Assembly (NCBI GenBank): GCA_026000755.1
Contig: BNZC01000045.1
Location: 1 to 5,845 of the forward strand
DNA length: 5,845 nt
Reading direction: 5' to 3'
Source of the DNA: Clostridia bacterium
GTDB taxonomy: Bacteria > Bacillota > Clostridia > Lachnospirales > Lachnospiraceae
The position numbers were made by a program, and so were the translations under genes. Positions 1 to 5,616 of this stretch are shown here, piece after piece (the stretch's first letter is position 1; each line of letters starts with the position of its first letter). Under the pieces are notes generated by a model, which did no database searches, had not been told where the DNA came from, and saw only the letters and a program-made list of their open reading frames with translations.

Positions 1-13
1 GTAGCAATATGAC

Positions 14-196
14 ATGCTTGATAATCCAAGCAATAACGGCAAGCAAACGGGCAATAGAGATGGAACCTCTCACTGCCAAATGTTTTCAGCACTAACTGAA
101 AACATTTGTCGCATTACATGTGGGTGCAAGAACAGTATTTCTTGTAGTAATATCTACGAGTCATGCGAAAATTCCTTGAATCAAGGTAATAATTAA
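14..196 (+). CDS. Doubtful small cysteine-rich ORF (60 aa)
   Basis: This is an open frame of 60 codons ending 15 nt before the PIN gene start. An in-frame TAG at 2-4 shows it cannot start further upstream. Its product would be polar, with five cysteines clustered in the second half (ICRITCGCKN, then two more). I do not recognise it. There is no ribosome binding site before the ATG at 14, and the frame runs through the 12-bp inverted repeat at 78-107. It is more likely a chance reading of a structured leader than a real gene. It is listed only because it is the sole substantial open frame before the PIN cassette. Confidence 0.12.
   Translation: MLDNPSNNGKQTGNRDGTSHCQMFSALTENICRITCGCKNSISCSNIYESCENSLNQGNN
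50..190 (+). promoter_or_regulatory. Leader with several inverted repeats upstream of the PIN gene
   Basis: Three inverted repeats lie just upstream of the PIN gene. The strongest is a perfect 12-bp pair, AAATGTTTTCAG (78-89) with CTGAAAACATTT (96-107), around a 6-nt loop. A second has 7-bp arms at 141-147 and 154-160, including one G-T pair. The third is CCTTGA-A-TCAAGG (174-186), which lies 13 nt before the ribosome binding site. A weaker stem may pair 50-53 with 74-77. None is followed by a T run, so they do not look like ordinary terminators. They could be operators for autoregulation, as is common for toxin-antitoxin operons, or a folded 5' leader. No convincing promoter hexamers were found. 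The repeats are seen directly; their function is inferred. Confidence 0.4.
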
Positions 197-211
197 TGTG
201 GAGGGAATGCT

Positions 212-703
212 ATGAGCAAAAAATCTAAAATCTACCTCGACACAAGTACAATCAGCCACTTAGACCAACCCGGCAAGCCAAGCGAATACGAATATACACG
301 CCTATTCTGGAACGATATTGATAGGTATGATGTGTACATCTCGGAGGTCGTAATCCGCGAATTGAGTAAGTGTGATACCGAAAAAGCTACGAAACTATTC
401 GGCTTTGTTTCTGACATCGAATATACGTTGCTCAATACGAGCAATGAGATTTATACACTTGCGGACAGAATTATACAGAGAAAAATACTGCCTCCCAAGA
501 GCATTGAGGATGCTCGGCATCTTGCCCATGCCCTGGCTGTTGAATGCGACTATCTGCTCACTTGGAATATGAACCACTTGGCAAATGTGGCAACTAACGA
601 AGGAGTGCGTTTACTGACGTTTGACCTTATGCGAAAGCCAATATTGATAATACCGCCGTCCATGCTTGTTAAGAAGGAGGATACCGACAATGAGAACACT
701 TGA
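212..703 (+). CDS. PIN-domain ribonuclease, VapC-like
   Basis: This is a 163-residue PIN-domain protein, and PIN proteins are Mg-dependent RNases. The N-terminus has the typical beta strand with the first catalytic acid, IYLDTSTISHL (D10). A second acid lies in ISEVVIRELSK (E50). A later cluster, EDARHLAHALAVECDYLLTWN, supplies D100 and probably D113, and N119 with NHL follows it. These are the positions expected for the PIN metal site. The length is slightly above that of classic VapC toxins (about 130-150 residues), with a C-terminal tail (PILIIPPSMLV). The start is supported by GGAGGG at 200-205, six nt before the ATG. Its stop codon lies inside the next gene, so the two are translationally coupled. 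It may be the toxin of a toxin-antitoxin pair, but the order (PIN gene first) is the reverse of classic vapBC. The fold is well supported; the toxin role is inferred. Confidence 0.85.
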   Translation: MSKKSKIYLDTSTISHLDQPGKPSEYEYTRLFWNDIDRYDVYISEVVIRELSKCDTEKATKLFGFVSDIEYTLLNTSNEIYTLADRIIQRKILPPKSIEDARHLAHALAVECDYLLTWNMNHLANVATNEGVRLLTFDLMRKPILIIPPSMLVKKEDTDNENT

Positions 704-881
704 AATCTCAAAAGACTTTACGCTTGATGATATTCGCAAAATTCGCGACTACTCATATTACCGACGCAATGAGATTGGAAATGAGGCGTATGAACAAGAG
801 GCGAGAGAGGACTACCTAAAAGGTATGGCCATGCTAAATCACATTAAATCCCAAAAAGCAAGGCTCAGCAACCATGCTTAA
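690..881 (+). CDS. Small protein overlapping the PIN gene, possible cognate partner
   Basis: This is a 63-residue charged protein beginning MRTLEISKDFTLDDIRKI. It looks mainly helical after a short beta segment and is rich in Arg, Glu and Lys. The start chosen is the ATG at 690, because AAGAAGGAGG (671-680) sits nine nt upstream; an in-frame ATG at 666 has no such site. It overlaps the last 14 nt of the PIN gene in another frame, which points to coupled expression and a partner role. I do not see a known antitoxin DNA-binding motif such as AbrB, Phd or RHH, so calling it an antitoxin rests on context only. The C-terminus appears natural, though the DNA just downstream is rearranged around an insertion sequence remnant. 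No signal peptide or membrane segment is visible. Confidence 0.65.
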   Translation: MRTLEISKDFTLDDIRKIRDYSYYRRNEIGNEAYEQEAREDYLKGMAMLNHIKSQKARLSNHA

Positions 882-1019
882 CGCCGTCAATCTCCATACA
901 CTATTACCAACGGAGAAAAAGGGATTAAGCCCCATTCTTCTGCAGATGCTTTGAAATTTTGCAGAATCGACCGGAACCATGTATCCTATCAATCCACCTT
1001 TGAGCCGAGCAACGTCAGG
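882..1019. other. Unassigned stretch between the PIN cassette and the transposase remnant
   Basis: Nothing recognisable is encoded here on either strand. The minus-strand frame of the transposase stays open through it, but the translated sequence (for example KGGLIGYMVPVDSAKFQ) no longer resembles an IS3 transposase. This suggests that the element was broken at about 1020 and joined to unrelated DNA. No terminator or terminal inverted repeat was found in it. Confidence 0.4.
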
Positions 1020-1360
1020 CGAACTGGATACCAATCCGTATTTCGTCATAATACAGCCAATCCGATGTCTGGAGATCACATAGCCTTTCCGACGCATTTT
1101 CTCTTGGATCTTCACCTGTCCGTAGTTTTTTCTACTGGCATGAAAGATAGCAATGACTTCATTTTCCGCTTCTGTGCGGTTGTCCGCAAAGCGGAAGCTG
1201 CCGCTTTGGTCTGACATCTTGCACCAGTTTAGAAGAGAACTATGTGACAGACCGTATTCTCTTGCTACTTCGGTAGCCTTTCTTCCTGATTTTACGATTT
1301 GTACTAACTGTGTCTTAAACTCGTCCGTATAAACGGACTGTTTTTTTTTGTGTCTGACAT
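1020..1360 (-). pseudogene. IS3-family transposase remnant (orfA/orfB fragments)
   Basis: Read on the minus strand from the ATG at 1360, the sequence begins MSDTKK and then loses frame in a run of nine A (plus-strand T 1341-1349). After the run, the other frame continues SVYTDEFKTQLVQIVKSGRK, then ATEVAREYGLSHSSLLNWCK. This is the helix-turn-helix of an IS3-type OrfA. It passes directly into RKNYGQVKIQEKMRRKGY and SRHRIGCIMTKYGLVSS, the HTH_21 region at the front of OrfB. The OrfA coiled coil and the OrfB N-terminus between them are missing. All of the DDE integrase core that should follow GLVSS is also absent. CCTCC at 1369-1373 (minus-strand GGAGG) lies eight nt before the start. The gene is therefore dead by frameshift, internal deletion and 3' truncation. 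The family is clear; the IS name and its ends are not. Confidence 0.8.
1323..1349 (+). terminator. Possible rho-independent terminator at the start of the IS remnant
   Basis: On the plus strand GTCCGT (1323-1328) pairs with ACGGAC (1333-1338) around an ATAA loop, followed by TG and nine T (1341-1349). This has the form of an intrinsic terminator for transcription coming from the PIN cassette. The same bases encode the first residues of the transposase on the other strand, so the structure may be incidental or may serve to shield the element from read-through. The stem is only six bp. Confidence 0.45.
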
Positions 1361-1386
1361 TTTCATTTCCTCCATATGATGTTTTT

Positions 1387-1414
1387 ATTATATCTTACGG
1401 AAGGATAATTGCAA
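1387..1414 (-). promoter_or_regulatory. Minus-strand sigma-A type promoter of the transposase remnant
   Basis: On the minus strand, TTGCAA (1414-1409) and TATAAT (1392-1387) are separated by 16 nt, close to the vegetative consensus. Transcription would start near 1380, just before the GGAGG and ATG of the transposase. The promoter looks intact although the gene is broken, so it could still make a minus-strand RNA running toward the PIN cassette. Confidence 0.55.
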
Positions 1415-1540
1415 GCTTTATTTGTCATATTAAGTATAGCACATTCGTTTACGAATAAGACACGGAATTTCAGAAAAATCAAAAATATCAGGAAAAATAA
1501 AAGATAGGGAAATTTTTACTTTCTTTTTTTGTGAAAAGCG
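1415..1540. other. A/T-rich spacer between the IS remnant and the Asp23 operon promoter
   Basis: No gene is seen here. The spacer contains a 6-bp inverted repeat, ATTCGT-TT-ACGAAT (1443-1456). It lies directly upstream of a minus-strand extended -10 like sequence, TGCTATACT (1441-1433). The rest is A/T-rich with runs of A and T and no assignable signal. Confidence 0.4.
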
Positions 1541-1548
1541 ATTATAAT
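1520..1548 (+). promoter_or_regulatory. Probable promoter of the Asp23-fakA operon
   Basis: A perfect TATAAT lies at 1543-1548. The -35 region is weak: TTTCTT (1520-1525) at 17-nt spacing is the best fit and keeps only part of the consensus. Transcription would begin near 1555, giving a leader of about 130 nt before the first gene. The -10 box is clear; the -35 assignment is uncertain. Confidence 0.55.
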
Positions 1549-1558
1549 AGTAAGGAGG

Positions 1559-1648
1559 GGTTGATGTTTGGCAAATAGGACGATAAGAACGGTTTTGCTT
1601 ACTGTCCGGTGGGAACCGGCCAAGCGTGGAGAAACAAAAGCATCAACT
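1559..1648 (+). promoter_or_regulatory. Structured 5' leader candidate upstream of the Asp23 gene
   Basis: The leader can fold into a closed domain. The outer stem pairs GGTTGATG (1559-1566) with CATCAACT (1641-1648), ending in a G-T pair. Inside, GCAAA (1571-1575) pairs with TTTGC (1594-1598). CCGGT (1606-1610) pairs with ACCGG (1615-1619) around a GGGA tetraloop. GGAC (1578-1581), in the loop of the first hairpin, could instead pair with GTCC (1604-1607), giving a pseudoknot or a switch that competes with the second hairpin. The layout resembles a riboswitch or protein-binding leader, but I could not match it to a known class. There is no following T run, so control of translation or RNA stability would be more likely than termination. 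A five-codon frame (ATG 1564 to TAG 1578) with an upstream AAGGAGG (1552-1558) lies in its first stem. Confidence 0.45.
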
Positions 1649-1688
1649 ACAAGTTTGAGATAGTAAGATAGATTTGGAGGTATCGGAT

Positions 1689-2045
1689 ATGAAGGGACAA
1701 TGGAGTACCGATTTGGGGAGGGTAATTGTTGAAACAGATGTGATTGCCACTTATGCGGGATCAGTTGCGGTGGAGAGCTTTGGCATTGTAGGCATGGCTG
1801 CTGTCAATGTGAAGGACGGATTGGTTCGGCTCTTAAAACGGGATTACTTAAAGCATGGAATCAACGTGAGGATAAGGGATAATAAGATAACCCTTGATTT
1901 TCATGTAGTGGTATCGTATGGAGTCAGCATTTTGACGGTTTCTGACAATCTGATTCATACGGTAAAATATCAGGTGGAGGAATTTACCGGTATGGAAATC
2001 GAAAAGATTAACGTGCTTGTCGAAGGCGTTCGGGTGATTGATTAG
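1689..2045 (+). CDS. Asp23/Gls24 family envelope-stress protein (YloU-like)
   Basis: This is a 118-residue protein of the Asp23/Gls24 (DUF322) family, similar in length to B. subtilis YloU (about 120). The family signature runs from GRVIVETDVIATYAGSVAVE through FGIVGMA. It ends in the alternating C-terminal part with TVKYQVEEFTG and NVLVEGV. Family members are cytosolic or membrane-anchored proteins linked to cell-envelope homeostasis and alkaline stress; this one has no membrane segment. The ATG at 1689 is chosen because TTTGGAGG (1673-1680) lies eight nt upstream. A TTG at 1674 in the same frame falls within that site and is unlikely to be the start. The next gene begins 13 nt after the stop. 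In many Firmicutes this gene precedes the fatty acid kinase gene yloV/fakA, as here. The precise biochemical role is not known. Confidence 0.88.
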   Translation: MKGQWSTDLGRVIVETDVIATYAGSVAVESFGIVGMAAVNVKDGLVRLLKRDYLKHGINVRIRDNKITLDFHVVVSYGVSILTVSDNLIHTVKYQVEEFTGMEIEKINVLVEGVRVID

Positions 2046-2058
2046 GGAGGGTGATTGA

Positions 2059-3753
2059 GTGGAAATCAAAGTAATTGACGCTCCTTTATTAGCGAAGATG
2101 TTTTTGGCAGGAGCAAAGAATTTGGAAGCAAAAAAAGAATGGATTAATGAGTTGAATGTATTTCCCGTGCCGGACGGCGATACGGGAACCAACATGACCA
2201 TGACCATTTTATCGGCGGCAAAGGAAGTGCAGAATCTGTCTGTCGTTGATATGCCCTCTTTGGCGAAGGCTATTTCTTCCGGATCCCTTAGAGGAGCCAG
2301 GGGAAATTCAGGCGTTATCCTATCTCAGCTCTTTCGCGGTTTGACCAAAGGGTTTGAGGCGTATGAGACGATTGATCCCTTTATTTTAAGTGATTGCTTC
2401 CAAAAAGCGGTGGAAACAGCCTATAAGGCAGTTATGAAACCCAAGGAGGGAACCATTTTGACCGTTGCTAAGGGAGCGGCGAAGATGGCGGAGGAGATGT
2501 CCCAAAGAAGTGAGGACATGACAGAAATCTGCGGTGCTATCTTAAAGTACGCAGAAGAAGTTTTAGAGCGTACCCCCGATATGCTGCCTGTCCTAAAGCA
2601 GGCAGGTGTGGTGGATTCCGGCGGTCAAGGTCTGGTAGAGGTCTTGCGGGGAGCCTATGATGCACTGCTTGGTAAGGAACTTGATTATACCATAGAACAG
2701 ACGGGAACTTCGGGAGGGGTAGTTAAAATCAGCGCCCAGACAGAGGCGGATATTACCTTTGGCTATTGTACGGAATTTATTTCTGTCCTAAAAGCACCCA
2801 TTACAGAATACGAGGAATTGGAGTTCAAATCCTATTTGGAAGGGATTGGCGATTCTATCGTAGTGGTTGCAGACGATGAGATCATAAAGGTTCACGTCCA
2901 TACCAATGATCCGGGGCTTGCCTTGCAAAAAGGCTTAAGTTATGGTTCTTTAAGCAGGATTAAGATTGACAATATGCGGGAAGAACATCAGGAAAAATTA
3001 ATTAAGGATGCCGAAAAGGAAGCGGCCCGCCAAAAAGAAGAAGCGGTGAAGAAAAAAGAACAACAGCAGGATTTACCGCCGGAAGTACCACACAAAAACA
3101 TGGGCTTTATTTCTGTATCCTCGGGCGAGGGCTTAAATGAAATCTTTGAAAGCCTCGGAGTAGACTATCTGATTGAAGGCGGTCAGACCATGAATCCCAG
3201 TACAGAGGATATGCTAAATGCCATTGAACAGGTACACGCAGACAATATCTTTATACTGCCCAACAATAAGAACATTATTTTGGCTGCGAATCAAGCGGCA
3301 CAGTTGACAGATCATAAGAAGATTTACGTTATCCCTACAAAAACCGTTCCCCAAGGCATTACCGCTTTGGTGAATTATTTGCCGGAAGAAGGGGCGGAGG
3401 ATAATTTTGCCCGTATGTCGGAAGAGATTCAAAATGTCAAGACCGGTCAGGTGACCTATGCTGTGCGGGATACCATTATCGATGGCAAGGAAATTAAGCG
3501 CGGGGATTATATGGGCATCGGTGACAGCAGTATCTTGTCGGTAGGCAAGGACATGGAGGCTGTTGTAAAGGAATTGACAAGTCTTATGGTAGATGAGGAC
3601 TCTGCGATTATCAGCATTTATTATGGAGCAGAAACCAAAGAAAAAGATGCCAAGAAGCTGCTTGCGCACGTGGAAGAGGCTTATGGGGACTGCGATGTGG
3701 AGTTGCATTATGGCGGTCAGCCGATCTACTATTATGTGATTTCGGTGGAGTAA
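2059..3753 (+). CDS. fakA: Fatty acid kinase catalytic subunit FakA (YloV, DhaL-DegV-like fusion)
   Basis: This is a complete 564-residue protein, close to B. subtilis YloV and S. aureus FakA (about 550). FakA transfers phosphate from ATP to fatty acids presented by a FakB (DegV) partner in the cytosol, feeding acyl-phosphate into phospholipid synthesis. The N-terminal DhaL (Dak2) kinase domain covers about residues 1-200. It contains NVFPVPDGDTGTNM (D39 and D41 as Mg ligands), GSLRGARGNSGVILSQ (75-90) and VVDSGGQGL (184-192). A middle domain follows with C237 in GYCTEF and H279/H281 in VHVHTNDPG, matching the Cys-His-His zinc site reported for S. aureus FakA. A Lys/Glu/Gln-rich linker (about 315-340) leads to a DegV-like C-terminal domain with GGQTMNPS (from 374) and PNNKN (401-405). 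The GTG start is supported by GGGAGG (2045-2050), eight nt upstream. No FakB gene is in the window. The gene shows no sign of decay. Confidence 0.93.
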   Translation: MEIKVIDAPLLAKMFLAGAKNLEAKKEWINELNVFPVPDGDTGTNMTMTILSAAKEVQNLSVVDMPSLAKAISSGSLRGARGNSGVILSQLFRGLTKGFEAYETIDPFILSDCFQKAVETAYKAVMKPKEGTILTVAKGAAKMAEEMSQRSEDMTEICGAILKYAEEVLERTPDMLPVLKQAGVVDSGGQGLVEVLRGAYDALLGKELDYTIEQTGTSGGVVKISAQTEADITFGYCTEFISVLKAPITEYEELEFKSYLEGIGDSIVVVADDEIIKVHVHTNDPGLALQKGLSYGSLSRIKIDNMREEHQEKLIKDAEKEAARQKEEAVKKKEQQQDLPPEVPHKNMGFISVSSGEGLNEIFESLGVDYLIEGGQTMNPSTEDMLNAIEQVHADNIFILPNNKNIILAANQAAQLTDHKKIYVIPTKTVPQGITALVNYLPEEGAEDNFARMSEEIQNVKTGQVTYAVRDTIIDGKEIKRGDYMGIGDSSILSVGKDMEAVVKELTSLMVDEDSAIISIYYGAETKEKDAKKLLAHVEEAYGDCDVELHYGGQPIYYYVISVE

Positions 3754-3957
3754 AGGAGAAAACAGTCTATAGTGCAGAGAGCCACTCCGCCATATCATAG
3801 AAAAAGCCCCGCTCCGAAACAGTACGGGCGAGCCTCCTTAAAAACGCATTTTCGGGAACAGAGGTTCCCAAAAATGGGAGTCTCCCCTCCCTGGTCGCTC
3901 CAATGCTTTTTCTATTGATATGCGGAGAGTCTCTCTGCCTTTATATCTGTTTCCTTT
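3752..3957. mobile_element. Non-coding inverted-repeat (MITE-like) element between fakA and recG
   Basis: Two 34-nt arms, 3774-3807 and 3905-3938, are near-perfect inverted copies, starting GCAGAGAG and ending CTCTCTGC. They show two mismatches and one unpaired base on each side. The pairing continues outward less perfectly: AAAGG plus AAACAG (3752-3765) opposes CTGTTTCCTTT (3947-3957). The 97-nt centre holds a perfect small hairpin, GGGAAC-AGAG-GTTCCC (3854-3869), and no gene. The form fits a miniature inverted-repeat transposable element. TATA at 3768-3771 and 3942-3945 might be a target duplication around the inner element. It could alternatively be a giant terminator-like stem, since five T (3955-3959) follow the right arm. 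Its left end touches the fakA stop codon. The element separates two genes that are normally close together. The structure is seen directly; mobility is inferred. Confidence 0.65.
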
Positions 3958-3997
3958 TTGCAACAAAATATATGAAAAATGAGGAGAAACAGTCTAT
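3755..3997 (+). repeat. Direct repeat pair GGAGAAA(A)CAGTCTAT flanking the insertion
   Basis: GGAGAAAACAGTCTAT (3755-3770) recurs as GGAGAAACAGTCTAT (3983-3997), differing by one A. The second copy is the recG ribosome binding site plus the first bases of its start codon; the first copy directly follows the fakA stop. This suggests that recG once began right after fakA and that about 228 bases were added by an event that duplicated the site. The duplication is longer than usual transposon target duplications. Confidence 0.6.
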
Positions 3998-4062
3998 GGA
4001 TTCCACGGCTGCAATCGGCACATTAAAAGGTATCGGCCCAAAGACAGAAAAATTATTTCACA

Positions 4063-4100
4063 GTTTAGGAGTATACACCTTAGGTGATATACTCCTAAAC
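4063..4100 (+). repeat. Long inverted repeat inside the recG N-terminal coding region
   Basis: A 13-nt arm, GTTTAGGAGTATA (4063-4075), is perfectly complementary to TATACTCCTAAAC (4088-4100). CACC (4076-4079) pairs with GGTG (4083-4086), leaving one bulged A and a 3-nt loop. This gives 17 pairs in total, lying 67 nt after the start codon in conserved coding sequence (SLGVYTLGDILLN). In mRNA it would form a strong hairpin early in the gene. There is no T run, so it is not an obvious terminator. Confidence 0.7.
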
Positions 4101-4752
4101 TATCCTCGGGGCTATGAATTGCAACCGCCGATGTGCAACCTAAGGCAGTTGTATGACGGCACTTACAGAGAAGGTCTGACTGCAGCGGTGCAGGGGAAAA
4201 TTACCTCCCCCCCCCCTGCTCCGGTCAGCAGGTGCAAGAAAGCTTACCATCCTAAACCTTAAGGAGGGAAGCGATACACTTTCCTTGCTCTGGTTTTCCA
4301 TGCCCTATTTGAAAAATACGCTGAAAACAGGAGAAAGCTACATCTTTGTGGGGAAGTTAAGCCAAAAGGGGAAGAATTTTTCTATGGAACAGCCCCAAGT
4401 GTTTGCTGTCAAAGATTATGTGGCAAGAGCTGAGCAGCTGTGGCCAAGCTATGCCCTAACGGCAGGCATCAGCAAAAATATGCTGTCAAAGACGGTCAAA
4501 TTGGTCTTAGGAGAACTGGATTTCACAAGCGATTATTTACCGGACGAAATTCGAGGGCGGCAAAACTTGGCGGACTATGCCTTTTCCATAGAAAATATCC
4601 ATTTTCCCGCAAATGAAGAGGCTTTACAAAAAGCGAAAAAGCGACTGGCGTTTGATGAGTTTTTTCGCTTTATTTTGGCAGCGGGATTGCAAAAGAAACA
4701 GGTGAAGCAGGTAAGGAATGAATATGTGTTCCCTGCGCTGAAAGATGAGATT

Positions 4753-4779
4753 GCAGATGCCGCAGATGCCGCAGATAAG
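4753..4779 (+). repeat. Tandem 9-nt repeat GCAGATGCC within recG
   Basis: GCAGATGCC occurs twice in tandem (4753-4761 and 4762-4770), followed by a diverged third unit GCAGATAAG (4771-4779). It encodes ADAADAADK. It lies in a loop ahead of the LPYELTGAQ segment that opens the helicase core and stays in frame. Replication slippage is the likely origin. The surrounding stretch appears longer than in typical RecG proteins. Confidence 0.75.
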
Positions 4780-5616
4780 GTCGATGGTGTAGAAAAAGCA
4801 ACACAAGGAACAGCAGAAAGTGTCATAGAGAACAATTTCGCAGATCGAGTCATGACTGCTCTTCCTTACGAATTAACCGGCGCACAAAAAAGAACCTTAG
4901 CCGAGGTGCGCAGCGGTTTGCGTGGTGAATTTATTATGCAGCGATTGATTCAAGGCGATGTAGGCTCCGGCAAGACGATTATCGCCTTTCTTGCCATGTT
5001 AGACTGTGCACAGGAGGGGTATCAATCCGCCCTGATGGCACCTACAGAAGTTTTAGCCGTTCAGCATTATGAAACCTTTCGTACGTTGTGTGAACAGCAT
5101 GGCTTAGACATTCCCGTCTTGTTGTTGACCGGTTCTATGACACAGAAAGAAAAACGCCGTGCTTATGACCGTATGGCTCTTTACCAAAACGCCTTAATTA
5201 TCGGTACCCATGCCCTGATTCAGGAGCGGGCGGAGTTTGACAATTTAGCCTTGGTCATTACAGATGAACAGCACCGTTTCGGGGTAAAACAAAGGGAGCG
5301 TTTGTTTCAAAAAGGGTCCGCCCCCCATGTGTTGGTCATGAGTGCAACCCCCATTCCAAGGACTTTAGCCATTATCCTCTACGGGGATTTGGATATTTCC
5401 ATTATTGATGAAGTGCCGGCAAGGCGACTGCCCATCAAAAACTGTGTGGTAGGCGTGGATTTTCGAAAAAAGGCTTGGAAATTCATCGCAGATGAAGTGA
5501 GAGCAGGATATCAGGCCTATGTCATCTGCCCTCTGGTGGAGGAGAGTGAGGGGCTTTCCATGGAGGATGTGCTTTCCTATACACAGCAATTGCAGAAAGA
5601 GTGGCAGGGGATTTCC

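Noticed and set aside
951..1214. Plus-strand open frame of 87 codons opposite the transposase
   Set aside because: It is the complement of transposase-like coding sequence, has no ribosome binding site, and its product is not recognisable.
1443..1456. SOS (LexA) box at ATTCGT-TT-ACGAAT
   Set aside because: It does not match the Firmicute consensus CGAACnnnnGTTCG in arm sequence or spacing.
1604..1620. T-box antiterminator-like sequence (CCGGTGGGAACCGG resembles GGGTGGNACCGCG)
   Set aside because: The match to the T-box consensus is poor, there is no terminator or T run downstream, and the operon has no amino acid link. It is better described as a simple GGGA-loop hairpin.
1551..1680. Possible rpmB or spoVM gene, which sit near yloU in some Firmicutes
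   Set aside because: No frame on either strand gives ribosomal protein L28 or a SpoVM-like peptide here.
3214..3798. Long minus-strand open frame of 194 codons
   Set aside because: It lies opposite the well supported fakA 3' part and has no recognisable product, so it is a shadow frame.
4260..4287. Re-initiation of the second recG part at an internal start after AAGGAGG (4261-4267)
   Set aside because: The nearest in-frame start, TTG at 4285, is about 17 nt away, and the bases are explained by conserved coding (LKEG). A separate truncated protein would lack much of the wedge domain.
4575..4853. Minus-strand open frame rich in Ser, Ala and Phe within recG
   Set aside because: It is the complement of recG coding sequence, and its Ser/Ala richness comes from the GCAGATGCC repeat.
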